From Rhododendron vialii (taxonomy: Eukaryota; Streptophyta; Magnoliopsida; Ericales; Ericaceae), in assembly GCF_030253575.1 (NCBI RefSeq), contig NC_080557.1:41926501-41990500 (forward strand): a stretch of DNA of 64,000 nt, written 5' to 3'. How positions within the stretch are numbered: the stretch's first letter is position 1; each line of letters begins with the position of its first letter. A program made the translations under genes and the position numbers. Of the stretch, positions 43,384-56,370 are shown piece by piece. A model generated the notes under the pieces. That model worked only from the letters and a program-made list of their open reading frames with translations. It did no database searches and was not told where the DNA came from.

Positions 43384-45279
43384 TATGTGATAAAAAAGAA
43401 TTTAGGGCACCGCGATGGGATAATTACTCCAATAAATGGCAACCAATTCAAGTAAAAAAGTACTGCAGTAAAACATGAAAGGGAATTGGACATGTGATTG
43501 TAATAGGTCCACGTACCACCTATAGGGAATGATCATATATATGATTATGGGAGCATGTGAGTCAGGTATTGGGGTCTAGCCTTGATGATTGCATTCAATT
43601 AAAAAGCCTGTCTCTCACTTCCCAATAATGGAACCCCCTTCAATCATTTTCCTCTTTTAGTCAAACCAAAATTTGTGCTTTTGGCTCTTCTTGTTCTTTC
43701 TCCCTGTTCGTATTCGTAGTACATTTTCCTCTGCTGTACGTTTTAACAGCGGAGTCTAGTTAATTCTGGTTATATTAAATGGAAGTGCAAGTATGACACG
43801 CCGTCACCTTTTTTATGGTTTATTTTTCTGTCACAACACATTATTGTTGATGGAAGATCTCACCGTGCTTGTATCGGGGCTAAAACTAAGGTTACATCAC
43901 AAGGGGATGATGTTAAGAGCACGTTTAGATCCAACAAGAGCGTACGGGAACTCAAACATAGGTTTTGTCTAACCAGATCTTGAATTTTCACCTCTTAACC
44001 GACCCCTAGTGAGTGCATGTGCAATGAATAAATAGCTATTGAAACAAGTGTACGGTGTGCCCATCAATCCGTGACCGACGTTGAGTGTAAAAGAGTTAAT
44101 ATGGACAACATTTCCACTAATCAGGGCTTTATGTTTTGGTTATTGGTAGTTAAGGTTGGTGGCCTCTTATTTTGAGCAAAACTTTTCGAAAGTAGTTGAT
44201 TAAGGTACCGCAAAAGACCCCACAGCACCAAATTTGCACAGCAAATCCAAAACTTAAAGAAATGTATTGAACCAATTAACCACAAGGGAAAGAGCCCAAT
44301 GCATTGAAAGTAGAAAAAATCTCAACTTTCGGCCATAGTGATGAGAATCAGAAACAGTAACCTGCTGTGCTATAGTTGATTTTTGGTCGGAAATATTTAG
44401 CCGAAGTGAACAATTCTGGCCGGGAAACCCAACTGTTGAATTGTGTCCTCGGCCATCTTTAGATCGAGCTACGTTTTTAACAGCTCTCCTCACATATTTT
44501 ACGCAGACTTTCTAGTTTCTATCCGATTAAATTTAGCGTCTGTCCAAACGCTAATGGTCTTCCTCGAGGTGGCAAAACTTGTTCAAGCCGAGCTCCCGGG
44601 GATAACACGCTAGTGGCAGCTCTGGGATTTTCAAAAAGGGGATATTCAAACATTATGGAGTACCTTTACTAGCTCAATGACCCAATTATTGTCCACAAGA
44701 TCTTACTATCTCCGTCCCAATTTAACAGTCTCTCGTTCTATTCTAACCGAATAGAAAACTAGTTACTCATATCTTTAAATTGGTAAAGAATTTTATATTC
44801 AAGGATCTAGCTCCTCTCCAGTAATGGGAGAGGAGCTTCTCGTCCAGTTACTCCTTTGTCGGGCTCATACCGGACCAATATTAATGATTGGAATCGTTCA
44901 TTATGTAAATCTCGTCGAATGGCGAAAAATTGTTTGAGGCCCATGATCCCATTAAGAGCAGGAAATCAGTACCTTCGTCATTTTTTTTAAGGCCCATGAC
45001 CCCATTAAGGCTACCCCATGATGTGACCTCATAAGAACCAGGAAAAACACCATAGTGAGACAACGCATCAGATGAAAGGGTGAGCAATAACAATGAGAGC
45101 ATGCATGTTCTTGAGGGAAAAGTACAACTCCCCATTCGGTAGGGCACATAAAGCACACAAGATTATCTATTGAGTGTTAATTCTCACTTAATGTTTGGCC
45201 AATCACGACTCACAACACACACATCCGATCATTGGTAGGTGAGAAATGATAAACAAAAAGATAAGGTCGTACATAATTT
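43384..45279. other. Intergenic; no gene recognised
   Basis: A single Stowaway-like end (CTATCTCCGTCCC) is seen near 44709. Several short open frames have no recognisable similarity or splice context. Confidence 0.4.
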
Positions 45280-45512
45280 ACACAACCAGGAATTGCCCCA
45301 GTGGTTTGGACCCAAACTTTAGGAGTACTTCTCACGGTTTGCAGTTCGATTTTCCATCAGGTGAGTAACCCGAAGTAAGTGAAGGGTCGTCACTGGTGTG
45401 GCCGCGCTAGCTCCCCCGGAGGTTTGGATTGCATAATCGAGTCCATATAAGTGACCTGGGTGTAAAACTGCTAACTGCTCCTCTGTCATAAAAAATAAAA
45501 ATAAATAAATAA
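45280..45512 (+). mobile_element. tRNA-derived SINE
   Basis: The head has GCCCCAGTGGTTTGGACCC (A-box region) and GGTTTGCAGTTCGATTTTCC (B-box). The tail is CTCCTCTGTCATAAAAAATA followed by AAATAAATAAATA. Similar flanks GGTCGTACATAATTT and GTCGGTGCATAATTT suggest a diverged target duplication. Confidence 0.75.
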
Positions 45513-47678
45513 GTCGGTGCATAATTTTCATGCAGAATGACACGGTTGTTTGTGAGCAATTCGTTTGGGAACATAACACCCGTCATTACGGCTTATAATT
45601 TGCACGATGTCGCTTTCAAATCGCTAATTTTTCTCTGTGGACATGTTATGTGCGCAGGTTTACCATTTAATTTTCTTAAACTTTTGTTTGGCCCAGGCCA
45701 ACTTAAGCGGAGCTCAACTAATTCTCTTTCCGGTTCGATCAAAGACAAGTCATTTACGCTGAGACTAAAGAATTAACAAGAAATTGCTTTCTTGAGGCCT
45801 AATTCTCCAAGAATCGAACGGTAGTCAATTGTATTTGAAGCAAATCCACCAATGAACTGGACTAACCCTAGCGCAGCAAGTTTAGGCTGAGGAGTCGTCC
45901 GCACACAACTTTTCAAACTTCGGAATAAATAGACAGGGACAGTGCCCTTTGGAGCCAGTTGACTGACAGACGTCACAATTGAATAAACCATAATGATAGG
46001 TAGGTAGCTCGAAAAGTGAATCCGAAAATGTCCCGAAAAGAGAAATCAATAATTCAAATTCACTTTCATGGAATCCGGACCACTGATTTCTTTTTTCAAA
46101 ACATTTTCGGGCTACCTAGCGTTGCGATAAATGACTCTAGATGGGTAACCTTCACCAATCATCAGTCCAAATTGATTTTGAAATGTGGTTTACTTCCCAA
46201 TTTCTACGGATAACCCTTCCTGGGTTCTGGATTTTGCGCTTGTTTCCAGGAGTATCCCTAGTTTTCTTCTTTCTTACAATTCCCACCATGCAATGTTACA
46301 CAATTACTCACAGGCTTGCTAAATTACTTTCTTGGCAAAGGGCTAAAGGGATGAACAATAATTGAACTGCAAACGAATCGGTTCATAAACAGCTCAAGCA
46401 CAACTCGTTTGGTTTAGAGTTTGAGTTTGACTTCGAGCTTGATATTTAAACGAACTGAGAACCGAGCTCAAACTAGAATGAACACATTTCGAGCATAATG
46501 TCAGTAAAACTACTTGTATAGTGATTTTGCAAACTGGATGATGATACACAGATAATGCCAGAAATCAATCAACATTCTCAAAATTCTTGTGCACATTTTT
46601 TTTCACAGAAATTTAAGAACTTCACATTAACCGCCAGCCTAAGAGCCATTGAGTCAACATTTTCCTTGTAATAACATGAATTTTGTGTTTGAGCAATTTG
46701 TTAAGTACTTAAACCAAGTTTATGCACTGAGCTCAAGCCTAGATTCAAGCATGATACATAAACGAACCGAGCTAAAGATTAATTCCCTCCAAAAATTTAG
46801 AATCAAAACACAGCAATTCTCACGTACAACAATTTCATGCTATAATTATGCACTTGAGCTCAGACTTCAGCATGCATGGATGGAGGGACCATTTTACTAT
46901 TGAATAACCTGCATTCCTAAGAAAAGCCACTAAAGTTTCTCATCCAAGCAAAAATGGCATCATATCTAGGACTTCTATCTGTCCTCTTGCACCTGCAGTA
47001 GGCGGTATCACTGGATGCAGATAGAAAGGGAAACAAAAATCTATTGAAAAGCCCAAAAAGGATTTTTTTTTTTTTTTTGGGGTCAAACGGAAATTTCCAA
47101 AAAGGCTTTTGCCAAACCAAGAACCCCACCACATGCACAAGAAAGCCATGAGATGAATTACAGTTCATATAAAACATACATAAGCAAACTGAAAGAATTA
47201 AGCACTGCTGATATCAACACTTCCTAATTTCATCTTTCTCTTCCTACATGTGAGTGAACAAGATCAAAAAAGCATTAAAACACTACAGCGGTAAATAACT
47301 ACAGTATCAAACAAATATAGCCTCTTATTGCAGCCAACATCAGGCCGCTGATAATAAAACAGAGTACAAGTACTGGGAGCAAATTGTAACTAAGGATGCA
47401 ACATTAGGCCTAAAAGAGACGCTGTGTGCTTCCAATTGAGAAAAAAAAAAAAAAAAGTTTTATGAAGAACAGGCACGGAGGCTCAAGCCTTTCCATTCCA
47501 AAGATATTTCCAACAAATTCGTCACCATTTTTGTCCCGTGCGCACCTAATCCAAATGTTTTGACTGTGAAAACAAACCAAAGCCCTACTGGACGGAAATT
47601 ACCTGAACGCTCAGCAAGAGAGTTATAATGGAACACCAGAGAAACCATTGATGGTTTTGTATTCCCAAATGCTGAAAT
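45513..47678. other. Intergenic and 3' untranslated region of the DCD gene
   Basis: 46370-46870 is a GAGCTCAA-rich dispersed repeat. 47200-47678 is probably the 3' untranslated region of the minus-strand DCD gene. An open frame at 45773-45991 (-) has no recognised relative. Confidence 0.4.
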
Positions 47679-50402
47679 CTAATACCGATACAATGACCGA
47701 AGACGATCATATTCAGATGGAGCTGCTCCAAGATGACGATACTCCGATGGCGGTGGAGCAGCAAGACGGTACTCTGCCCGTGGTTCCACAGGAGGATAGT
47801 ACTCGGGCGGCGCTAGGACTGCAGGAGAATACAGACTATCACGGTATGAAGGAATTTCCCTGTACGACATATAGGGATCACGGCTGCCAATCTCATCCCG
47901 ATGCCTTACATCCAAATCTAGAAGCCTAGGGTCACGACGCTCAACAACTACCTCCCGTCCGTAGGCATCAAGTTCTACTGTCCTCCCGTAAGAAGCATAT
48001 GGCAGAGCACCAGCTGTTGGTGGAGGCAAAGGTTGAAGGCGGTGCAGAGGTGCCAGCTCTCTTTCATACATGATAGGATGGTCACGGTGCCGGTGGGCCC
48101 CAACCAATGGAGAGAGCCTCTCTTCATCCCGATCCCGCCGCCTATATGTCTCTCTATCATATGCAGGAGGACGGGCCTCACGGTACCGGCGGTCTGCAAT
48201 CAATGCAGAGGAGCGCCTCTCTTCGTCCTGACCCCGCCTCTCTTCGTCCCGACTCCGCCGACGGATTCTGCCTCCGTCTACGCGAATACGAGGTTCAGCT
48301 CTGCCTCTGGCGATACGAGGGTCAGCTCTGCCTCTTGCGATATGAGGTTCAGCTCGGCCTCTCGCAATACGAGGTTCAGCTCTGACTCTCGCGATACGAG
48401 GTTCAGCTCTGCCTCTCGCGATACGAGGTTCAGCTCTCGCAATACGAGGTTCAGCTCTCGCAATACGAGGTTCAGCTCTCGCGATATGAGTCTCTGTTCT
48501 CGCTTTTCTGCTTAACTTCTTAGACTTGGAGCCTCTGCTGGAAACAGAAAAGAGCTTACACAGGTCCTTCACCTATCAAAGAATATATGCTTTTCAGTAG
48601 TTTCCAAAGTCTGCAGATGAGTGAATACCAACGTCACTACTTTTAGTATACCATCAAGGAAACCATTAACAGACCTGTTGTGAGGTCAGTTGGCAATTGA
48701 ACTTGTTTTTTCCATAGTAGTTTTCTTTGATTACAGTTTTGAACTTCTCCTCTGCCAGCGGCAAGCAATCATCCAAAACAGTAAAACGGACCTACAACAA
48801 AATTCCATGTTTACCTTGAGGTCGCATATAAAGGAGTTATTCTCTCAGTCACTGAAAGTGATGCAACGAAGAATCCAGGTAAAGACTGAAAGTAATTTGT
48901 CTTCACTACATCATGAAGAGGAGGCATAAAACAGAAATCCAGGAGTTGAAATAGGGGGACCTCTTGTGGGTTGGCTGACTGCTCGATCAAAACAATACAA
49001 CTCCACAAGACAACACAGAAAATCAAGTCAACTTACTAGGCTGTTTTCTCTCTTTTTTCCCCTTTCAGCAGGTTATGGGCTTGAAACAGAGATAAACAGC
49101 ACACTCCACAGCACACTCCACAAACAGCATAAGAATGGGTCATATTCCAGAAATACATGAGTGAGTTAGTCCCACTCTAATGGATAGAAAAAGCAGTGTT
49201 TAAGAAAGTTGCAAGACAAATGCCCAACCACAACTACTAAAGTAACCAAGTAACTCCCATTGACAATAGTGCACAAACTTATCCTAGCAAGTTATATTCT
49301 GAACTAGTGACAAGTAGGGATTGACTTCAACTTCTCTTCATTCCCGTAATCTGCGAAATTAACCATATTAGCCAGAGATGTAAATAACATCTCCAATGAA
49401 TCCATCTAACCTCAATTTAGCAGCATAACTGGACAACATTTTTAAGTCCATCTTCATGTATTGCCATCACCATTCCCTTCTAATCAACTAGGGAAAAGGT
49501 TTGTTCATTGTACTCGAGTCCGGTGACAATCAAGATTCTTCATAACTTAATCTAACTTATGTATTGTAGAAAGAGAGACGTAAACTTATGGTGATAGATA
49601 CATGGCTATATATCTGAATGTATACAAACAACGTACCCCAACGTGTCCCTTTTTGTAAAGATATAGCGTATCTGTGTGTCCGAGTCGCCTCATATCCGTG
49701 TCCCATGTTTGTATTCGTGCTTCTTAGAGTACTAGTAACTAGTATACTACACCAGAAGAAAGTTAAAGATTTGTCCCTAGACATTGTTAAAATCGATATT
49801 CCCTCCGCTCCTAATTGTTCATCCCCTATTCCATTTTGGGATGTTTCAAAATGTTTTTCCCTATAGGAAAGTCAATAATCTAAAGTTGTTATGCTTCCAA
49901 AACTATCCTAGTATCCTCACAAATGTCTATGATTGTACAACAAATGAGTTAGAATAAAGGACAATAAAGGAAATAACACTTTGAGATTTGACATAAATTG
50001 TGATCATTACATGTTCCTTTAAAAAGTTGGAATTGTCAAAAGGGATTAACAATTAGGAACAGAGGGAGTATTCTTGAATCCGTATTTTCTCTCTATAAGG
50101 ATGTGTTATGGAGATACGATACGATAAGTTCACTAACTGTAGAAAGCTATATCAACAGATGCAACCAAAATAATAGAAAAAGGAAGGCAAAACACCGTAA
50201 TGATCTCAAGTCAAGCATGCCACAACAGAACTCCTGGGAGGAAAAGTTGAGCATTGGCTAGGTGAACTGGAAATAGCGCTGAACTCATATTGTCTTCATG
50301 TAACGGAAAAGTGTATGAGACCAAAGTTATTTATCCATAAAACAAAAATAAGTGAAACCAAAACATCCTTTAACTCTTCACATGGCAACACACACGCCCG
50401 AG

Positions 50403-50453
<51 letters not shown>

Positions 50454-53044
50454 AACACACGTATTCAGGTGTATATTGACAGGTGGAGACAAAGAAAAAC
50501 ATAAAAGCATCCCAAGGTCAACTCATGAAAGCAAAGTTCAACTTGGAGAATTAGATAAGCCTCATGAGCAGTGAAATCTAGGATTCGCTATGCTTGAATC
50601 CTTTGATGGCAAGGACTACCCATAAAACCCTTTCTCCCAATAAATGCCATATCAGCATTTTTACTGATTTGGTTCAGGACTTAGAGCTTCCATCTCAGTC
50701 AATCTAGTAAGGAAGCAGTGAGATAAGAAAAGATACATGCAGAAGATAAGACTCTGCAAAAGGTGAAAAAGAAGATGAAAATCTGAGAATTTGGTACTGG
50801 GACTGGGTGAAGAGAAAGGTCAGGCCTTCTTCCATATTTCCTCAAATCCTAGTTTTACCAAAGATGGGGAACCAAGTCAACTCTAGCCATCAGGCTTGAG
50901 CTTGTCAGTCGAGCTGATATTGAACAGGTTTGGTCTTCCCCGATTCTGAAGCTAAACATTTACCATGTCTGCAGGCCTGTTGAGCATGTACAGTCACCTC
51001 CTTAAAATGCAGCATATACAACTAGGCATGAGTCCAATATAAAGATAATAACCATACTACTAGTATTATTCTCCTTAGAGCCAGCCGCACTCAATTAACT
51101 CAAAACATGCAACACCTTAAGTCACACCAAATTCTGTCAACTAGGAGCATGAGTTAAGCGTGCCACATTACACTAAGAAAGTTCGCAAGTGAAGTGGTCT
51201 GATGCTAGTGCAGATTCATGAAAATAAGAACCAAGAAAGTGATTAATGATAAATGAATATTGCAGAAAGCTATAAGACACTGAAAGTGGCTCAGCTGTGA
51301 TGAAACACAATAAAAATCATAATGTTGAATCCTGGCTGAAGGGTTCAACAAGTCCAGGTAAAAGATGCCAAGAAGCATCAGTTCCTAGTGCCTTAATTCG
51401 CATTAAAATCAAAGATCTTTCTTCAAATAGGCTTCCCAGCAGCCAACACCCACTAAAACTCCTGTCCAGGGAGTGAGAACCAGTAAACCTGTCACTGACT
51501 GGCACAAGGATGCAGTTGTACGTTTAGTGAGTGTAGCGGCCATACGAAATCCCATTAAGATAAAGCACAAGAAGTGAGAAACGTGACCATAAAGTCTAAA
51601 GAAAGACCAAACAGAAATCCTCATACACCTACATCCTTTACATGGCAACTCATGGTTAAACTAAGGACATGGTAACTTTTCTCGCAAAATTGTTCCCCAT
51701 CTAATATGTAAGAGATCCCTGAGAGAGCAGACGAGGCATGGAAAATGGATGTGCTCGCGGCCATACGAAATCCCATTAAGATAAAGCACAAGAAGTGAGA
51801 AACGTGACCATAAAGTCTAAAGAAAGACCAAACAGAAATCCTCATACACCTACATCCTTTACATGGCAACTCATGGTTAAACTAAGGACATGGTAACTTT
51901 TTTTGCAACATGGTTCCCCATCTAATATGTAAGAGATCCCTGAGAGAGCAGAAGAGGCATGGAAAATGGATGTGCTCAAGCACATGAACAAAGTACTTCC
52001 TGCTTCTTATACTATCAAAAGGTTTGTAAAAGAGGAGGCTTCTAATATTCTGAAGTTAAGTTGCACCAAGTAATCAACCAGTAAAGACTAACACTTCATA
52101 TACAAGTAGTCACTAACCTGAGATGGGAATGCTGACTTGAAAGCCTTGGGTTCAATATTATAACCCCCAGGTCCTGCAGCTTTGTAAATCCCATACATCA
52201 GTTTGAGATCAAAATCGAACAAAAACAGCCTCATCCCTTTATAAACCTTTTCAACAATATCTCTCTTGCTAGCAGGCAGCCCAAGAACGTTGTAACGGTA
52301 GCAGTCCTTCTTTGTCTTCGAGCTGCACATGAAAATCATCCCCATACTCTCAGCCCTCTTGGAAGTCTTTTCCTTGCCTGATGGTCCTGGCTTATCTTCC
52401 GCTTTCGTTGCTAGTGTCTCAGAACCCAATCCTGCCACCTTATTCTTTCTGCCTCGTTTCCTTGGTCTTTTGACTTTCTCCCCAGAATTTGCTCCTACTT
52501 TCTTGTTTTCTAGCTCATTTGTGTTCTCCTCCTCCTCTTCCTTCTCCTCCTCCTCGATCTCCTTCTTTCTGCTTCGTTTCCTCGATCCTTGGACTTTCTC
52601 CGTTGAATTTGCTCCTACTTTCTCTTCTTCTAGTTCAATTGCATTTTCCTCTTTCTCAACTCCTTTTTCCTCCTCCTCCTCCTCCTCATGCTCATCCTCT
52701 TCCTCTTCCTCCCCATCCTCCTCGTCCTCCTCATCATCATCTTCTGATGTTGCATTCCATTCCTTATCGTCGTCTTCGATTGCATTCGCCTCATTGTTTT
52801 TGTATTCTTCAATTTTATAACCTCCATTTTTTCCTTCTTCTACACTTGCAGTCACTTCATTCTTCTCTTCTTCTTCCATTACAATTTCCCCATTCTTCAT
52901 TTCTACAACTGCATTTTCTCCATTCACTACTTCTTTGCCAGTATTCTCCTCATCTTTACTCTGACAATCAACCCCAGTTTCTTTGCCATTCATTTTCACC
53001 GGGCTGGAGCTAGAAACGCCATCAATTCCTTTCTCATTGACCAT
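47679..53044 (-). CDS. DCD-domain protein with acidic N-terminus and arginine-rich repeat tail
   Basis: Three exons (53044-52118, 48791-48675 and 48572-47679) are phase-consistent and give 645 residues. Residues 1 to about 230 are low-complexity and acidic (long E/D runs) with basic patches such as KRPRKRGRKNK. From residue 235 a DCD (development and cell death) domain begins (GMIFMCSSKTKKDCYRYNVLGLP, LFLFDFDLKLMYGIYKAAGPGG). It continues through exon 2 (VRFTVLDDCLPLAEEKFK, VIKENYYGKNKFNCQLTSQQ) into exon 3 (VKDLCKLF). The rest is an R/E/Y/P-rich tail with tandem ARAEPRI-type repeats (about residues 377-445), then DRETYRRRDRDEER and EPRAEYRLA segments. DCD proteins are plant-specific and linked to stress, hormone and cell-death responses; a nuclear or RNA-associated role is inferred from the charged tails. 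Intron 1 is 3.3 kb, splits the DCD domain and contains a Stowaway, a GA tract and a 221-bp tandem duplication. Confidence 0.9.
48275..48492 (-). repeat. In-frame coding minisatellite (RIARAEP / RIARGRAEP)
   Basis: About nine tandem copies of a 24- or 30-bp unit (minus-strand consensus CGCGAGAGCTGAACCTCGTA type) encode AEPRIAR or AEPRIARGR. All units keep the frame. Variants (AEPHIARG, ADPRIARG, ARVRAEPRI) show it has drifted after amplification. Confidence 0.9.
49799..50068. mobile_element. Stowaway-like MITE in DCD intron 1
   Basis: TTCCCTCCGCTCCTAATTGT on the left and the complement of ACAATTAGGAACAGAGGGAG-type sequence on the right, flanked by TA; about 270 bp. Confidence 0.8.
50404..50451. 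repeat. (GA)n microsatellite in DCD intron 1
   Basis: About 24 GA units. Confidence 0.9.
51536..51977. repeat. 221-bp tandem duplication in DCD intron 1
   Basis: Copies at 51536-51756 and 51757-51977 begin GCGGCCATACGAAATCCCAT and end GAAAATGGATGTGCTC. They differ at only a few positions, so the duplication is recent. Confidence 0.95.
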
Positions 53045-53678
53045 CTTTGTCCTCTATAAACGCCGGGGAAAAATAAAATAAGATACCCCACAAAACCCCC
53101 TAACCTAACAGAAGTAGCCAAACCGAGCTACTCTGGTAAAGTAGCACTGCTGAACTGTTAACAAAGCTCGGTCAAAGAAAGAAATTAGCAAAATCGCGAT
53201 CTAGTGTTAACCTTATGGATGGCAATTGTTAATCCTCTGACTACAGACTACCTATGACCTTAAATGGGATACAGTCATACAAGATAAAAACCATAAAAAC
53301 ACAAAAATTGGATTCCAATTGAATGATTTTTTGTTTGGTCAGATGATTCAAAAATCAAACATCAGAAAAACAGATTAGAAGACCTGAGAAGCCCTGATAA
53401 TTGAGTGCAAACAAGATAGTCGATGGAATAACCACCTATATCTCTCATTTACGATTGGACACAAGGAATCAGCAAAATCAGAACCATTAACAAACCCCTT
53501 CTTCTCGGTTTCGTTACCTTCGACTGAAAAAACGTAACTTTAAGTAAAATAAAAGGAGACATGAACTGATAAATTGAACATCCACACAGGGTTAGGGTTA
53601 ACGATTTAACAGACACCAAATCTACATGGTTAGGCATCTAAATTGCCCCATAAAAAAGACGGAGAGATACATACGGCC

Positions 53679-53748
<70 letters not shown>

Positions 53749-53820
53749 GCTTATCGTCGCCGGAGCTCTGTGGTTCTGATTCTGATGGGATTGTAATTTA
53801 GGTCTGATACAAATACTCTA
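53045..53820 (-). promoter_or_regulatory. 5' leader and promoter of the DCD gene with (GA)n tract
   Basis: A perfect (GA)n of about 31 units at 53682-53743 reads as (CT)n on the coding strand, and probably marks the 5' leader of the DCD transcript. The region between it and the ATG may include a leader intron. No TATA box is evident. Confidence 0.4.
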
Positions 53821-54724
53821 ATACTCTATAAAGTATTGGGACAATTAGATAGAAAACCCTAGGGTTTGGCCTGTGTCACAGATTACTCCTCAAATTTGTA
53901 CTTTTTTCAGTTCAGACGCTATGGCTCCTAATTTAACAACAACGTAAACCCTCCGTGTATCCTGCTCAACTTCTCCGACCGGGGCGAATGCGCCCGGCAC
54001 GGTGTATCTAACCATTTGAACTTGTGGTAAATTATAAGATTTGATTTACCGCACAATGTCACGATCCTATCAATAGACTGTAGACCGTCGTGTATATAGA
54101 ATCAAACACAAGTAATTTTTCCCGAGTTGCCATCACCGAAAACTTCACTTTGTAACCCCCGGCCACATACTCTCTCCGTCCCCGGCTGTAGTGCCCCCTT
54201 TCTTTCCTTGTATAATCAGATTGATAACCTTATCAGATCTAAAGAAAATGAACGGAGTTCGAGTTTGAGTTACTCGGTAATGATATCACAATTGATTTTA
54301 AGAATTGAGTGTGTGATAATTGGTTGTTGATTTGGATTCGTATTGGAAGTAGCAATGGCGATGGGTGTAAAATGCCAGAAATACAAAGACAATAATAACG
54401 TGTCTGTGATTTGAGATTCAAAAATCCATGTGACAACAAATGAAAGGAGAACATATATACAAGTTTCTTCTGACACCTACTATTATTCATTAATCACAAT
54501 TTCAAAGCATTCCACACCTTACTTACGATCACTACTTCCGTTGCTATCAATTACTGTACTACTGTCAATAGTCCTCGCTCACTTTTGACATAATGAATTG
54601 TCTTTTTAAGTAAACGTCTCGTTAAAATATGAGATATTGAGTCACAATTTCCGTCGTGAAAAATAATGATTTTGGTGACCTTTTGACAATATGACAATAG
54701 TACTGATGGTCGTCTTATCCCTAA
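53821..54724. other. Intergenic; possible Stowaway end only
   Basis: CTCTCTCCGTCCCCGGCTGT near 54172 resembles one Stowaway end with no clear partner. No gene was recognised. Confidence 0.35.
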
Positions 54725-55555
54725 GAGTATCCACAGTGGGATAAGCAAAACAAAAAATTATTAAAATTAGTAATGTTGGATCAAAAAAGTGCTCACATTG
54801 AAATAACCAAACCTAGCAATTCTTTAACAACTCATCAAATTTGGGCTCTTCAATAATCACAGTTAGTAATATTTTTGTTAATAACCAAATTTTATCTCTC
54901 AATCAAGTACACCAATATTACACAAAAACCTTCTCTCTTCCACTATCTCTCTCTCAACAATGTTTTCAAAATATAATTTTAAAAAACTGTAACTTTTAGA
55001 TTTTTTTTTCTGTTTTTTTTAGAAACTTTTTTTTTTACAAAAAACAATTTTTTCAAAAATTTTAAATAACTATAAGTAAATAAAGTGTGTTTTTCAAAAA
55101 TTTGTTTTTGAAATTTCAAAACTCTTTTATAGAAAACTGTTTTTTACACAAAATTTGTTTTAAAAAAACTGTGTTTATAGTTTTAAAATTTGAAAACTAT
55201 TAGTGTAAATATAATTCTTTCAAAATTTCTCCAAATTGTATTTCCAGTTTTTAAGTGAACAAAGTTCATTTTTTGTTTAACTGTTTCTAACATAAACTGT
55301 TTTTTTTTCCCCCTTCAAAAATCACTTTTTCAAAAAATATGCGTGAAATGAAGGAAAAAAGTGTTAGACTTGTCCCACATTGCTCATCTAAGTCATCCAA
55401 GTTTGGTTAATAAATTCTACCTATTGCCAATTGGTTTTAGGTTGGAACCATCTAAGAAATCTAACATGGTATCAGAGTTAGGTCTTGGGTGGCCTCACCT
55501 CTCGTGGGAAAGTCTCTGTCATCTCTATTGCCCGAGTCAGTCAGTCAGCTCCTGG

Positions 55556-55586
<31 letters not shown>

Positions 55587-55883
55587 GTGAGGGGGAGTGT
55601 TAGACTTGTCCCACATTGCTCATCTAAGCCATCCAAGTTTGGTTAATAAATTCTAGAGGCTACTCCACCTATTGCCAATTGGTTTTAGGTTGGAACCCTC
55701 CAAGAAATCTAACAAAAAGTTTGGAGAGCCTATTGGTTTTGATTATGGGAAAAAAATAACCAATGTGAAATTTGACATTGCTAACTTTAGCAACTTCTAA
55801 ATAGATAATCAAAAAAATGGATAATCAAAATCTGATGTGGCATGTGTTGATTATTCACATTTGTTTATTCCACTGCTGATGCT
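54725..55883. mobile_element. MITE-type element (GAG(C/T)ATC ends) with a nested TRIM
   Basis: Left end GAGTATCCACAGTGGGATAA and complement of the right end GAGCATCAGCAGTGGAATAA; TAA on both sides (54722-54724, 55884-55886). Without the TRIM it would be about 800 bp, with an A/T-rich interior of TTTTCAAAA-type repeats. It belongs with the other TAA-flanked elements at 33.8, 34.6 and 37.8 kb. Confidence 0.7.
55362..55714 (+). mobile_element. TRIM (terminal-repeat retrotransposon in miniature)
   Basis: Two direct terminal repeats, 55362-55466 and 55598-55714, begin TGTTAGACTTGTCCCACATT and end AAGAAATCTAACA. Between them are a primer-binding site complementary to initiator methionine tRNA (TGGTATCAGAG, at 55467) and a polypurine tract (GAGGGGGAGTG) just before the second repeat. 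The interior is about 130 bp and, as expected for TRIMs, has no coding sequence. AAAAG flanks both sides as a 5-bp target duplication. The structure looks whole. The two repeats differ at a few places, so it is fairly young. It lies inside the element at 54725-55883. Confidence 0.9.
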
Positions 55884-55887
55884 CTAA

Positions 55888-56370
55888 TTCTCTACCTTTA
55901 TAGTATGTTGGAAAGCTAATGGTGTCAGGCGCCCAAGACTCTTGCAATATTTGATTTTTTTAGTAATTTCATCACCAAACAGAAATTACTAAATTAAAAT
56001 CAAGAGTATGAAACCAAAAGGTTGCCACCATTCAACAACCTTTGAATTGAGATAAAGTCTCTTATGGCCTGATTCGATCAAACTTGAGATCTTTGGCTTT
56101 TTCACCACATATGAGTATTAAGGTTGCATTTAGACCATGAATTGTTGTTCTCTATCAAAATCTCTACTAGTTCGTGGTTCAAAGACAAAAAAAACATCAC
56201 TTGGTTTTCTTATTTTACATTAAGCAATTAGTAATTATACATTGGCCAATAATGACATTATCTTGCATTTGAGAATAATATATTTTCCTTTTTTGTTGTC
56301 TCGCATTGCAAATTCATTGTTACATACATGACAATAAAATCCCGGTGCATAGCACGGGTTTAGTGCTAGT
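55888..56370 (+). mobile_element. Small non-autonomous Helitron
   Basis: The 5' end TCTCTACCTTTATAGTATG and the 3' end with the hairpin CCCGGTGCATAGCACGGG followed by TTTAGTGCTAG-T match the canonical plant Helitron termini (TC...CTAG, insertion before T). It is about 480 bp with no helicase. It abuts the right edge of the MITE at 54725-55883. Confidence 0.65.

Noticed and set aside
45773-45991. 72-codon minus-strand frame with balanced composition
   Set aside because: No family was recognised, there is no splice partner or repeat support, and it lies in repeat-rich DNA; kept only as a note in the intergenic entry.
47975-48515. Several repeat-containing frames opposite or out of frame with DCD exon 3
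   Set aside because: They arise from the 24/30-bp coding minisatellite; only the 297-codon minus-strand frame continues the DCD domain through matching splice phases.
52329-53013. Long serine- or proline/leucine-rich frames on the + strand
   Set aside because: They are antisense shadows of the acidic low-complexity exon of the DCD gene.
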